This document shows, one piece after another, positions 23,782-34,813 of a stretch of 64,000 bases of DNA (the stretch's first letter is position 1; the number at the start of each line of letters is the position of its first letter). The notes under the pieces are model-generated. The model worked only from the letters and a program-made list of their open reading frames with translations. It made no database searches and was not told the origin of the DNA. Origin of the DNA: Lepiota brunneoincarnata (Eukaryota > Basidiomycota > Agaricomycetes > Agaricales > Agaricaceae); the NCBI GenBank assembly GCA_023014365.1, contig JAEBUN010000043.1:248001-312000 (forward strand), written 5' to 3'. A program made the position numbers and the translations under genes.

Positions 23782-25881
23782 GGAGCATCCTTTGGAATTT
23801 GGTTTAGCATACAGGATTGCTTAGCAACATCAATGAGGTAATCAAAAACCAGCAGCAGGTTATGCTGCTCACTTCTTACAACCACCCTGACAGACCAACA
23901 CATCTCAACAGCCTTGGAATACCCTTCTTGACTTGGTTTCAGCACACAGGGGCACCCAGAAACCTCAATGAGGTGATCAAAAATCAGCAGCAGGCTGCGC
24001 TGCTCACTCCTGATGACCACCCTAAGTTTAGGCATACAGGGGTGCTTAGTGACCCTGAGAAGGTGATCAAAAATTAGCAGGAGGCTGTGCTACTCACTCC
24101 TTACAACCACCCTGACAAACCAACACATCTTGGCAACCTCAGAATGTCCTTTGTAATTTGGTTTTAGCATACAGGATTGCTTTGTGACCTCAATGAGGCA
24201 AGCAAAAATCTGCAGCAGGCTGTGCTGTGCACTCCCGATGACCACCCTGACAAACCAACACTTCTCCACAACCTTGGAATATGCTTCAGGAGTTGGTTTC
24301 AGCATACAGGGGTATTCAGCAACCTTGAAGAAGCAATCAAGAATGGGCAGCAGGCTGTATTGCTCACTCCTGATGACCATCCTGACAAAGCAGCACATCT
24401 CAGCAACCTTGGAGCATCCTTCAAGAGTCTGTTTCAGCATATGGGGGTGCTTAGTAACCTTGGAGGAGGCAATCAAACATCATCAGCAGGCCATGCTGCT
24501 CACTCCTGATGACCACCCTGACAGACCAGCATGGCTCTGCAACCTTGGAACATTCTTTGGGATTCAGTTTCAGCAAAGAGGGGTGCTCCATGACCTTGAG
24601 GAGGCAATCAAAAGCTATCAGCAGGCCATATTACTTACTCCTGAGGACCACCCTGACAGACCAGGGATGTCTTGGCAACCTCAGAATATCCTTTGAGATT
24701 CAGTTTCAACATACAGGGATGCTTAGTGACCTTGAGGAAGCAATCAAAATTCATCAGCAGGCCATACTACTTACTCCTGAGGACCACCCTGACAGACCAG
24801 CACATCTCAGCAACCTTGGAATGTCTTTCAGGTACTGGGTTTTGTGTACAGGAGTGCTTAGTGACCTCAGAATATCCTTCCTGGCTCAGTTTCAGCATAT
24901 GGGGGTTCTCAGCAACCTCAAGGAGGCAATCAAAAATGGACAGCAGGCAGTATTGCTCACTCCTGATGACCATCCTGACAAAGCAGCATGTCTCACCAAC
25001 CTTGGAGCAATCTTCAACATTCAGTTTCAGCATACAGGGGTGCTTGGTGACCTTGAGGAGCAATCAAAAATCATCAGCAAGCCATGCTGCTCACTCCCAA
25101 TGACCACCCTGAGAAACCAGGACTTCTCAGCAACCTTGGATTATCCTTCATGAACTGGTTTCAGCATACAGGGGTGCTCAGTGACATCAAGGAGGCAATC
25201 AAGAATGGGTAGCAGGCAGTATTGCTCACTCCTGATGACCATCCTGACAAAGCAGCACATCTCACCAACCTTGGAGCAATCTTCGAGAGTCAGTTCCAGT
25301 GTACAGGGGTACCTAGTGACCTTGAAGAGGCAATCAAAAATCAGCAGTATGCAGTGCATGCTCACTCCAGATGGTCATGCTAACAAAACAGGATAGCTCA
25401 ACAACCTTGCACTCTTCTTCCAGAATTGGTTTCACCATACTGGGTCATCCAATGACTTGGACAACACCATTTCATATTTTCAGTCAGCTGCAACCTCAAC
25501 ATTGGCTTACCTTCACTCAGATCCTGCGTATCCTGAGACTGGGCTCACTTAGAAGCTAGGCAGGATTCACTTTCCACCTTGCATGCTTACCATCAAGCCA
25601 TTGATCTCATCCCACAGGTCACTTGGATTGGAGATCCCATTGCCACATGACATTCTCAACTCAACAACCTTGGTGATATTCCCAGAGAGGCCACTGCATT
25701 TGCCCTCGATGTTGGTCAACCAGATCTTGCACTCAAGTGGCTTGAACAGGATTGTTCAGTTCGTCTGGAATCAGCTGTTCAACCTCCGATCTTTAGTACA
25801 TGACCTTTGCCAAGCTTACCCAGATATTTGTGCTGAGTTTGCCCAAGTCTCAAATGAGCTCCAGAACGCAGCTACTCAAGA

Positions 25882-26587
25882 TGTTATGATCCAGTGCTCC
25901 TTCTGTATCCAAGGATAACTGGAGACAGGCCTTCAATCACTTTACAAGGTGTCCGAGACAGTTGGCCTTGCAGAGCTTAGTGGATCGCACTCAATGAGAT
26001 AATGAGGGAACATGCCAAGTTAGGGCAGAGAGGGTTAATGACCTGCTGTTAACAAGATTAAAGCTTAAGGCTTTAATCTCTACTTGTACAGGCCTTATAT
26101 ACCTATGAGACACTATATACTCGTTATAGGTAGTTGGGCTGTTCTACTGGTCATCTGCAGTCTTGACCATGATGCGCATCCTAGCTGATGGCATCCTACT
26201 GTTATTTATATTACAATGAGTCAGTGTCCTTGTTCTTACTGCTGTGCGATGTTCCATTGCTTTCCTCTGACTCATAATCTCCTTCTCCCTGATTCTATCT
26301 CCATGGAGTCTCCTCCATTCTCACTCTCCACTCTTTCAGTACTTCCATCTACATCAGAGGTTGGATCGGTTGATCCATGGCTGTCCTCTTCATCCTCAGG
26401 GTATTCCAGAATATCCTCCAGAGTTATCTCCATTCCCGCTTCTTTTGCCAGGTCCTGCATGGTGTTATAATATTCCCCTTCTTTGTCTTCATACTCCTGT
26501 GCTTGTAACTGGTCTGTGGTCTCCTGTACCCATCTTGTAAAGTCAAATAGTTGTTCCTGTTCCTCTCGATCTGGACTATTCATAACA
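25882..26587 (-). mobile_element. Solo LTR of the Gypsy-A family in CHAT-3
   Basis: This 706-bp insert starts TGTTATGATCC, ends TCATAACA, and aligns along its length with the 698-bp Gypsy-A LTRs. Flanks CAAGA (25877-25881) and CAAGG (26588-26592) are a 5-bp duplication with one change. The minus-strand reading frame for the acidic accessory C-terminus is still open here (26272-26583). Confidence 0.9.
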
Positions 26588-27538
26588 CAAGGACGTGCTA
26601 CAATGTCTGATGATGCAAGTATCTCACTGGAGGAAGGAACCCAGTGCCATCATCATCTTGCTGACAAGTGGTACTTGCTTATCAAGACAATCCAATTGCT
26701 TCCAGGATTTGGAGACTTTCTACTTCCAAAGAAGGTCACTGTTCTGAAGGACACTGCCGGTTCAGGTCCTGTGGCCATCATCAATGTTCATGAGTGCTGT
26801 TGCAGTGCCTTGGTTCTAGAATGAGATGGAGACCAGGTGCTCCATATTCCATTGGATAAGCTCCACTACAAGGACATGGACAAGATGTGGAAATCTCTGA
26901 GACATAACCTTTCTGATCATGAATACCACCGTCGTGGCAGTAGATCAATGATGGGAAATCCACACCTAGTGGGGATTCTCTCAAAACTTTATTTAAGCAT
27001 TGTGGATCCAATCCCCAATGGCTTGGGCTTGAAGGTAATGCTCACTCATTGCCATGGAATGTTCTCACTGATATCAGTTCCAGACAGATGGATCTGATCC
27101 TTTGACCCTTCTCCACATTTGGTGGTGTCCAACTGGCCCCCTCACCTTCCTTCCCCTTCATGCCACCTGTTGCCACTCAGGAGCTAAAATAGATGGAACA
27201 TTCAATTATGTGATCTTGTCATACATGCCAACAGTCAATGCTTTGTTGGAGGCACAAGCAATGAAACAACAGCCATTCAACCAACTTGGTGGTATCTCCA
27301 TGAGTGATACCCTGCAACAAGGCTTGCTACCATGTGCAGAGACAGAAATGGCTAAGATAGGAGAGCTTTTCTCTGCAGATTCTAGGTGGAAATTTCAAAT
27401 ACTTCAAAACAGGCAAGTGACAGGAAAGCAGGTGCTGGCTCACATGACAAACAGCAGCTGGATTCATCTTGCATGTCATGCTGTCCAGGATGAATGCAAG
27501 CCCACACAGAGTGGTTTCTACCTCCATGATGGCCATTT

Positions 27539-27739
27539 TGTTAGAATATTGAGTGCTCCACTGGCTCAGATACTCAGTTATTATTCTATTTCATTCCTGT
27601 TTCCGATTACTTGTATTGTTTTACTTCATTTCTAGAGTCTTATTATAACCAGGTGTATATAATAGGTACAAACAGAGATGAACCCCTGCACATTTGCAAT
27701 GGGTCCCTGCTTTTCTTGCTGATTTCCTTAAATCCAACA
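27539..27739. mobile_element. sLTR-E: 201-bp solo LTR in CHAT-3
   Basis: It starts TGTTAGAATATTG, ends AAATCCAACA, and is flanked by CATTT on both sides (27534-27538 and 27740-27744). It interrupts the CHAT coding sequence between the HDG.F segment and the AITDI segment. It has no coding capacity. The size suits a copia-type LTR or TRIM. Confidence 0.85.
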
Positions 27740-28196
27740 CATTTGGCAATCACAGATATCTGTTGGAATTGGTGATTCCAGCAAACTGATGGAATACTGA
27801 CCACTGGAGTAGCTGACTGCCTCATGGTAGCCTCACTGTAGTTACACTTATATACCTGTTGTTTGTTAGAGCCAGTGTGGATCAGGACCAAAGTGGAGTG
27901 TCAGGGTGGTATCCTTGGTATAAGGTAACCAGGGGACAGGGCAAAGTCAGTATGTAGACTTTGGGACCAAGGCAGAGTATGTCGGGTGGGGAGTTGGACT
28001 TGCAGCCTCAGTGTATGTGCTGTGCCCTTCTACTGTCCTAGTCCATATTTCAGGAAGTTGGGGCTGAAGCAGAGCAAGGTAGAAGAGAGGAGAGGATAGG
28101 GAACAGGGAGCTGGTCTGCTGCTCAATTCGATTATCAGACTGAAGAGTACAAGCCAAGTACCTATGGTATATATACTACTGGCCTTATGAACTATG

Positions 28197-28894
28197 TGTT
28201 ATGATCCGTGCTCCTTCTGTATCTGAGGATAACTGGAGACGGCCTTCAATCACTCTACAAGGTGTCCGAGACAGTTGGCCTTATAGAGCTTAGTGGATCG
28301 CGCTCAATGAGATAACGAGGGAAGACGCCAAGTTAAGGCAGAGAGGTAAACGACCGCTGTTAACAAGATTAAAGCTTAAGGCTTTAATCTCTACTTGTAC
28401 AGGCCTTATATACCTATGAGGTGCTATATACTCGTTATAGGTTACTTGGCTGTTCTAGTGGTCGTGCGCAGTCCTGACCATGATGCACATCCTGGCTGAT
28501 GGCATCCTAGTGTTATTTATATTACAATGAGTCAGTACTCTTGCTACTGCTGTGCGATGTTCCATCGCTTTCCTCTGACTCATAATCTTCTTCTCCCGAT
28601 TGTATCTCCATGGAGTCCTCTCCGTTCTCGCTCTCCATTCTCTCAGTGCTTCCATCCGTATCGGAGGTTGGGTCGGTTGATCCATGGTTATCTTCCTCGT
28701 CCTCGGGGTATTCCAATATATCCTCCAAGGTTATCTCCATTCCTGCTTCTCTCGCCAGGTCCTGCATGGCGGTGTAATATTCCCCTTCCTCGTCTTCGTA
28801 TTCTTGTGCCCGTAATTGGTCTGTAGTCTCCTGTACCCATCTTGTAAAGTCGAACAATAGTTCTTGTTCCTCCCAGTCTGGACTGTTCATAACA
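28197..28894 (-). repeat. Gypsy-A 3' LTR
   Basis: The 698-bp LTR carries the 8-bp inverted termini TGTTATGA..TCATAACA. It contains the C-terminal coding part of the accessory ORF (28522-28894). On the minus strand it is preceded by a purine tract at 28895-28906. Confidence 0.95.
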
Positions 28895-29556
28895 TTATCC
28901 CCTTCGTAAGGTCTGATGTCCTCATCAGACATATCCTCAGTATAATCCGACAGGCTCTCCTGTAATGTTTGATTCAGCGATGGGGTCCCAGTCGAAGTAT
29001 GGGTCGGGTTCTGGGGAGTCGCTTCGGTAACTTGGTGGTCTGGGGATGGCGGGTCTTGGGTGAGGTCGATGACGATGGGTTCTCTGGAGTGAATGGTGGC
29101 GGGTGTGCCGAAGGATCGATTCAGGAAGTCGGTGGCTTCCGCTAGCAGATGTGGTGGTGGCGTTGGTGGTCGGAATGACGACGGGGGCATTTTGAATTCG
29201 GGTGCGGAGGGGTCTGGCTGAAGCGGGGCGCTGCTCGGTGCTTGCAACAATGTGTCGAATATTGTTGTTCGTGGTTTCGCGTGTGAGGGATCGAGCTCTG
29301 CTTGGTATTCCTCATGGGCGGCGATACAGGCCAGGTACCATACTTGCGGGTTGATGCTGGTAAGGGTTTCTCTCGCAGTGCTTCTCGTAATGGCCTGGGG
29401 CAATCTTTCGACAATATCGACATTGGTAGCGCGGGCATCCTGCTTTGATATGGCCGAATCGACGGCAGCAATTGCAGCGAGTTTGGGTGGTGGATAGGTG
29501 AGTGGTGGTAGTCCCGATGGGGGCGTCATTAGAAGCAGATATAGCTTGTACAACAC
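28522..29556 (-). CDS. Gypsy-A accessory frame 2: proline-rich/acidic, ends in the LTR
   Basis: A 344-codon minus-strand frame. The first part is unremarkable, then PPTPPPHLL, then IVIDLTQDPP (about 29056-29080), which fits a SUMO-interaction motif (hydrophobic core plus acidic residues). From 28894 onward it lies in U3 of the LTR and encodes an acidic tail rich in Glu, Asp and Ser. The same tail is open in the other Gypsy-A LTR and in the old solo LTR at 25882. It overlaps accessory frame 1 in another frame, so one protein made through splicing or frameshifting, or a broken gene, are all possible. The start codon is uncertain. Confidence 0.5.
   Translation of the reverse strand: MLYKLYLLLMTPPSGLPPLTYPPPKLAAIAAVDSAISKQDARATNVDIVERLPQAITRSTARETLTSINPQVWYLACIAAHEEYQAELDPSHAKPRTTIFDTLLQAPSSAPLQPDPSAPEFKMPPSSFRPPTPPPHLLAEATDFLNRSFGTPATIHSREPIVIDLTQDPPSPDHQVTEATPQNPTHTSTGTPSLNQTLQESLSDYTEDMSDEDIRPYEGDNVMNSPDWEEQELLFDFTRWVQETTDQLRAQEYEDEEGEYYTAMQDLAREAGMEITLEDILEYPEDEEDNHGSTDPTSDTDGSTERMESENGEDSMEIQSGEEDYESEESDGTSHSSSKSTDSL
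28895..28906 (-). promoter_or_regulatory. Gypsy-A polypurine tract
   Basis: On the minus strand GAAGGGGATAA sits directly before the 3' LTR start TGTTATGA. This is the expected place and composition for the plus-strand primer of reverse transcription. Confidence 0.65.
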
Positions 29557-30151
29557 TTGATGGTTGGTTACTCATATCCACCATGGGAGGGTTGGAAGGT
29601 TGGGTGGTGGTCCCGATAGGTAGGATAGGGCAGTCCTGACTTCCGCTTCCATTGCTTGGGCTTGGGATCGGACTCTCGAACGGGAATTCGGTGAGAGCGG
29701 TTGATAGCATGGCAGAAATGGTATTGCGGTCCTGTTCCTCTGTTGCGCTAGAAAGAATAGTGGCGCATAGTTTTTCGAATTCTGTTGCTCGGTCGTGGAC
29801 GAGGCGCTTGTGATACAGAAGAGCAGTAAATGTCTTCCAGCAGGTGTCGACCAGGGGTACCATCGCTGGACTGCGTTTAAGACGGGTTCCGGTAATATGA
29901 AAGGGAACTTCGTGTAAAAGGATGGATCGTATCTCGGGTTGGTTGGAGGGAAGGAAGGTATGCCAGATGATATAAGGACTGTTGGTCCTGTCTGGTTGGT
30001 CGTCAGCGGTATCGGTGGCAGGGTTAGGTTGGCTATTTCCTGTGACGCGGTTCGCCAGGGATATGATTCTTTCCCGGATGAGAAGGCGTCCATCGTTGTC
30101 TGGCTCTGGGAGGTCTGGAGTGGTTGCTCGAGTGTTGGGTGGTTGGGTCAT
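29312..30151 (-). CDS. Gypsy-A accessory frame 1: tandem zinc knuckles
   Basis: A 279-codon frame starts inside the last 119 bases of pol in another frame and lies downstream of it. Near the C-terminus it carries CNCCRRFGHIKAGC (CX2CX4HX4C) followed by CRYCRKIAPGHYEKHC (CX2CX6HX4C), two CCHC-type knuckles that bind nucleic acid in known families. The middle is Ser/Thr/Pro-rich. It is separate from Gag, which has its own single knuckle. Its role is unknown; an RNA or DNA chaperone is a guess. It may continue into accessory frame 2. Confidence 0.55.
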   Translation of the reverse strand: MTQPPNTRATTPDLPEPDNDGRLLIRERIISLANRVTGNSQPNPATDTADDQPDRTNSPYIIWHTFLPSNQPEIRSILLHEVPFHITGTRLKRSPAMVPLVDTCWKTFTALLYHKRLVHDRATEFEKLCATILSSATEEQDRNTISAMLSTALTEFPFESPIPSPSNGSGSQDCPILPIGTTTQPSNPPMVDMSNQPSSVVQAISASNDAPIGTTTTHLSTTQTRCNCCRRFGHIKAGCPRYQCRYCRKIAPGHYEKHCERNPYQHQPASMVPGLYRRP

Positions 30152-33100
30152 TGGTGGGGTTGTCTAATTTGTGGGTCCTTTTATATTCTTCAATGACTTC
30201 CTTGGCGTTCTCCAGGTTTGCTTCTGGCTCCCAGGAATCCTCAGTGGGAAGGTATCCTTTCCATCTGACTAGGAATTGATACTTGTTCCGGAATTTTCTG
30301 TGGCGCAGTATTGACTTGACCTCGTATTCTTCTTCTCCATTTACAAGGTCGGGTGGTGGGGCTGTGTTGTATTCCCCATGTGTGTCGTTCTCTTCTGCAG
30401 GCATTAGGAGGCTCGCATGAAACTTGTTGTGGATCTTCCATTTGATGGGTAATTTTAGTTCATAGGTTACAGGTCCGAGTTTTCTTGTTATGGTGAAGGG
30501 ACCTTCTCGGCGTTGGGCCAGTTTCTTTGAGGCGTACTGAATTGGGAGGTTGCGGTTGTCGAGCCAAACCTTCTGTCCAACTTTTAGATTGATGTCTGGC
30601 CGGTTATATCTTGCAGCCATTTTTAGTCTGGCTTGTTCATGCGCAGCTTGGGCTTCTTGGCGTATCTTGGCGAGGTATTTAAACTTCTCTCCTATTGCTG
30701 GAATGTTCGTTGGCTCCTCGGAGGTCGGAAATCCTTTGGGGCTTGATCCATAGAGGAGTTCAAATGGGGTATGTTGGTGTTCGGCATGTGTTTTCGAGTT
30801 GTGGACATATTCCAGGAGTGGGAGTGCCTTTACCCATTTGTTCGGGTTCGATGAGCAATAGATGCCAAGGTAGAGTTCTATTTCTTGATTGAATCGCTCT
30901 GTTTGTCCATCTGTCTGGGGGTGGTAGGCGGTAGAGAGTGCTTGTTCGATTCCGAGTTGTTTGTAGAATTCTTTCATGGATTTGGCAGCGAATCTGGGGT
31001 CACGATCACTGAGAACTTTCTCGGGAAGGCCAAATCTAGAGAATAGCCGTTTGATAAGAATTTCGGCGATCTTGTCCGCGTTGGCGGTTTTCGCAGTAGG
31101 TTCTAGAATTATCCCCTTCGTAAGCTGGTCGACCACGACCAGTATAGAATCATGGGGTCCGTCCGGGGGTAGGTCTGTGATAAGATCCATCGAGATGTTC
31201 GAGAATGGATGGGTAGAACGGGGTCCAGGGATGGGTTGAAGCGGTGGTTTTAAGGGGTGGCGATTGATCTTGTATTGTTGGCAAGTACCACATCCTTTGA
31301 CATAGTTTTTGACAAATGATCGCATCCCGGGCCAGTAGGCGTATTCCTGGAGTTTTCTAGTTGTTTCTGCGATTCCAGGGTGTCCTGCGGTGGGTGAGTC
31401 GTGTACTCTTTGCAGTAAGCGGCGTCTGAGGTGTAAATCTTGTGGTATAAATAGTTTTCCTTGAACATGTGGGTGTCCTGAGTCATCTTCTTGGGCGATG
31501 TCGGTCTGTTTCTTTTTCTTCCACAGCTCTTTTATTTTCTGTTTAGTATCTTCGTCAATAATGTGGATATGCTGTGGCTGTTCTGGGGTGAAGAATTTGT
31601 CGGGGAGTGTGACGACCTGTTTGTTGTCTTTTGTCTTGGGTTCATGATTGGGTCGTCTGGAAAGGGCATCTGCTGGTCCATTTTTCTTTCCAGGGATATG
31701 TCGGATTTCGATGTCAAACCGTTGCATGTAGGCGATCCATCGGGCTTGTCTTCTGCTGAGGTCTTCAGGTTTTCTCCAGCGGCGAAGGTTGTCGTGATCT
31801 GACCATACGATGGTCTTGTGTGATGATCCTTCTATGTGGTGGCGCCATTCTTTGAGTGCTCGGATAATGGCGAAGAGTTCCTGTTCGGAGCAATGATAGT
31901 TGCGTTCGGCTGGTGAGAATCCTTTCGAGAAGTATGCGACTGGGTGTTTAACTCCATTGTTGTCGCGTTGAAGTAGGACTGCTCCTGATGCAAATAGTGA
32001 TGCGTCGCATTCGATTTCGAAGGGTTTGTCTCGGTCGGGGACCATTAATACCGGTTCGCTTTGGAATTTTCTCTTGAGAGTATCGAAGGCGTTCTGGCAT
32101 TCTTCTGTCCATTCGAATTTCTTGGTTTTGGACATTAGGGCATTGAGAGGTTTTGCCCATGTGGTGTATTGGTGTATGAATTTTCGATAGAAGTTGCAGA
32201 ATCCTATGAATTTTCGTACGTCGCGCGGGGTAGTTGGTGTTGGCCATTCAGCGATGCCTTTGAGCTTTGCTGGGTCCATCGAAACTGAGTCGGGAGTGAT
32301 AATAACTCCTAGATATTCGAGTCGTTGTTGCTCGAATTCGCATTTCTCGGTTTTGAGATATAGATCGTTGTCTTTGAGTATCTTGAGTACTTCTCTTGTG
32401 AGGCGTCGAAGTTCTTGTTTTGTTTTTGCATGAATGAGGATGTCGTCCATGTAAACGATTACTCCTCCATTGTCGATGAGTTTTCGAAATAATGAGTCCA
32501 TCATGGTTTGGAATGTTGCTGGGGAGTTACACATTCCAAAGAACATGACCGTGGGTTCGAATAATCCTCGGGGTGTCCTGAAGGCTCCTTTCCATTCATC
32601 TCCTTTGCGTATGCGGATGTTGTTGTATCCTGCTCGTACGTCGAGTTTGGTAAAGTATTTTGATCCTCGGAGTTTGTCGAGAATATGAGAGATGAGGGGG
32701 AGGTTGTATGCATTTTTGACGGTATGCTCGTTGAGGTATCTGTAGTCTTGGCAGGGGCGTAGTTTTCCGTCTTTCTTTCCTACGAAGAAGAAGGGTGATG
32801 CCATTGGCGATTCAGATGGTCGAATGTATCCCTTTTGAAGGTTTTCTTCTAGGAATGTGTCGAGTTCCTTTTCTTCATTAAGGGAGAGTCGGTAGGACTT
32901 CATGGCAATTGGTTTGAATGATTCCTTGAGTTCAATTTTGTGATCCCATGGTCGTTGTGGGGGGAATCGTTCGGCTTGTTTCTTGCTAAATACTGGGAGG
33001 TATTCGTGGAATTTTGTGGGTACGACTTTTCTTGGGTTGTCGTTTTTCTTTTCTCCGTGTTGTACGGCGAGGAATTGTGATGCAGAGGCTTTGAAGTTGA

Positions 33101-33701
33101 TTTCTTCGAAGCTTGTGGGCTCTAGTGTGGAGATGTGGTTGAGTTGGTCATTGTAGATCCAATCGGGTTCCATGGATTGGATGAGTTCTCGGAATATAGT
33201 GTTGTCCCAACGTTCGTTTCTCCAGCGTAGTTGTTTGGCATCCCAGTCGATGTCTGGGTTGTGTTCTGCAAGCCAAGGGAATCCAAGGATGAGTCTTGGG
33301 CTTCCGAGGGAGACTACTTTTGGTTTGATCTCCATATTCTTCCCGTTAACCGTTAGGTTGAGGGTCGTGTAGTGGGTGGCTGTTCCATTTTCGTTAATAG
33401 ATCCATCGGCATTTCATACTTCGATGGGTCGATCGAGGGGTGTTGTTTTGAATGAATGTTGTTTGACCATTCCGGGGTCAATGAAGTTTCCTGCTGCTCC
33501 TGAGTCGAGTAGGGCGAGTAGTTCCACGCTTTCGGGTCCTTCCTTAGTGAACTTGTGTTTTTGGATTCGACAGGGTAGATGTATTACGCGTGCTGACGAT
33601 TCCTGTAACTTTACAACATTAATATCATTTTGTGAATAGGAAAGGGAAGGAGGTCTTTGTGGAGGGCTAGACGTGGTGGCTAGTCTCCTTAGGCAAAATC
33701 C
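30033..33701 (-). pseudogene. Gypsy-A pol: protease, RT, RNase H, integrase, chromodomain
   Basis: The frame opens at the frameshift site (33701). The protease carries LLALLDSGAAGNFI, and a TGA at 33414-33416 (minus) interrupts it where Arg CGA is likely. From 33335 the frame is open for 1,100 codons: RT with KLDVRAGYNNI and YMDDILIHA, RNase H with ECDASLFASG, integrase with an HHCC finger (HDSPTAGHPG..CGTCQQYK) and catalytic Asp-Asp-Glu in SMDLITDLP, SDRDPRF and QTERFNQE, then a C-terminal chromodomain (about residues 1001-1055, QFLVRWKGYLP). The chromodomain identifies a chromovirus. Except for the single stop, pol looks functional. Confidence 0.93.
33661..33701 (-). promoter_or_regulatory. 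Gypsy-A -1 ribosomal frameshift signal
   Basis: On the minus strand GGATTTT (33701-33695) lies right before the gag stop TAA (33691-33689). The pol frame is -1 to gag and has its own stop TAA at 33704-33702. The shift must therefore occur in the few codons holding the heptamer. Six nucleotides after the heptamer begins a possible stem: GGAG.CTAG paired with CTAG..CTCC (33688-33661). Confidence 0.65.
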
Positions 33702-34813
33702 TTAACCAGAGGGGCATCTGGGTGGTTGGATTCATTTGCAAAATGTTCGTAGATGTCCTCGACTTCTTTGTCGGTTGCATCTTCTAGTATGTTGTATAGC
33801 GAGTTCTTTTTCCTGTAGCTTGCTTGTCTTCTTCTGGATATCGCATTTGACTGGTTTCTGGCATCCAAATTGCGGGGTAATTCGGATCGGCGATATATTG
33901 TCTTCTTGGTGGGGCATTCGCGGGCGAAGTGTCCAGTCTTGCGGCAGTTGAAGCATCTCTTTTCCTTGAGATCCTTTCTTTGGGCGTCCGTGAGGATTGC
34001 ATTGAGGGCTTCGCGGGTGCGTTCTTGTACCAACTGGTGGAGTCTGTCTTCTTCGGTCTCCTCGTCTTCATCAGCTTCCTCGGCGAGTAGATCTGGCTTG
34101 TCCTCAAAGTCGAGGTTGTAGACTGCTTCGGCGAGTTGGTCAATATCCATTGCGTTAGGGTCTGTTGCTTGATAGGGCAGTGGGACACGGCGCGTAAAAG
34201 CATTTCTTTTCCCTTTAAATGGGCGAGTGCGCGAAGTCGTTGGAAACGAGGGAGTTCCTCGAGTTTGCATATAGTCGCGTTGAGTTTGTAGTATTTGATA
34301 TGCTGTTCGAGCTTGCTTGAACCAGTCGCTGAGTTTGTTTCCTGGATTGAGGCTAATTGTCTTGATTGCGAGGGGGCGATCCAGCCCGTTCTTGAAATAG
34401 TTGACCGCCGCCACTCCATCTCCAAGGTCAGCCTGATAGGCAAGTATCTGGAACTGGGATATGTAATCGTCGATATATCGTCCATTCTGTTTGAGGTGGC
34501 GGATTCTGTCCATTGCATCGGCGGGGACATTGTTTGGGGCGAAGGATGTATCGAGTCCTTCGAGAAATTTCTTCCATGTCGGAAGGGTCTGGCTTCCATC
34601 AAGTTCTTTGTTTGATTCCAAGAATGCTCCTCTCCATGTTGCGGCAGGGCCGGTGGACATGTATGAAAGGGCGAATTGTATCTTGGTCTTGTCATCGGGA
34701 AAGGCTCCTGGCTTTGCATCGATGTATAGTTGTACTGCATCCTTCCAGAGGCGGAAGTAGTCGGTCTCTCCATTAAAGGTTGGGGGTGTGTTGATTTTTG
34801 CGGAGGAGGCCAT
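33689..34813 (-). CDS. Gypsy-A gag
   Basis: The frame has 374 codons from MASSAKINTPPTFNGETD. It holds a retrotransposon Gag (capsid-like) region with FRLWKDAVQLYI and GPAATWRGAF, a basic segment, an acidic EEADEDEETEE stretch and one CCHC knuckle CFNCRKTGHFARECP. It ends in KDFA and TAA just after the slippery heptamer. The chosen ATG is the first with Gag-like sequence. An upstream frame (34814-35550) could add an N-terminal part only through a frame change. Confidence 0.9.
   Translation of the reverse strand: MASSAKINTPPTFNGETDYFRLWKDAVQLYIDAKPGAFPDDKTKIQFALSYMSTGPAATWRGAFLESNKELDGSQTLPTWKKFLEGLDTSFAPNNVPADAMDRIRHLKQNGRYIDDYISQFQILAYQADLGDGVAAVNYFKNGLDRPLAIKTISLNPGNKLSDWFKQARTAYQILQTQRDYMQTRGTPSFPTTSRTRPFKGKRNAFTRRVPLPYQATDPNAMDIDQLAEAVYNLDFEDKPDLLAEEADEDEETEEDRLHQLVQERTREALNAILTDAQRKDLKEKRCFNCRKTGHFARECPTKKTIYRRSELPRNLDARNQSNAISRRRQASYRKKNSLYNILEDATDKEVEDIYEHFANESNHPDAPLVKDFA

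Noticed and set aside
26216..26470. Plus-strand ORFs in Gypsy-A LTRs (also 28527-28826 and 36071-36370)
   Set aside because: They are antisense shadows of the acidic accessory tail, which has consistent composition and is shared by all copies.
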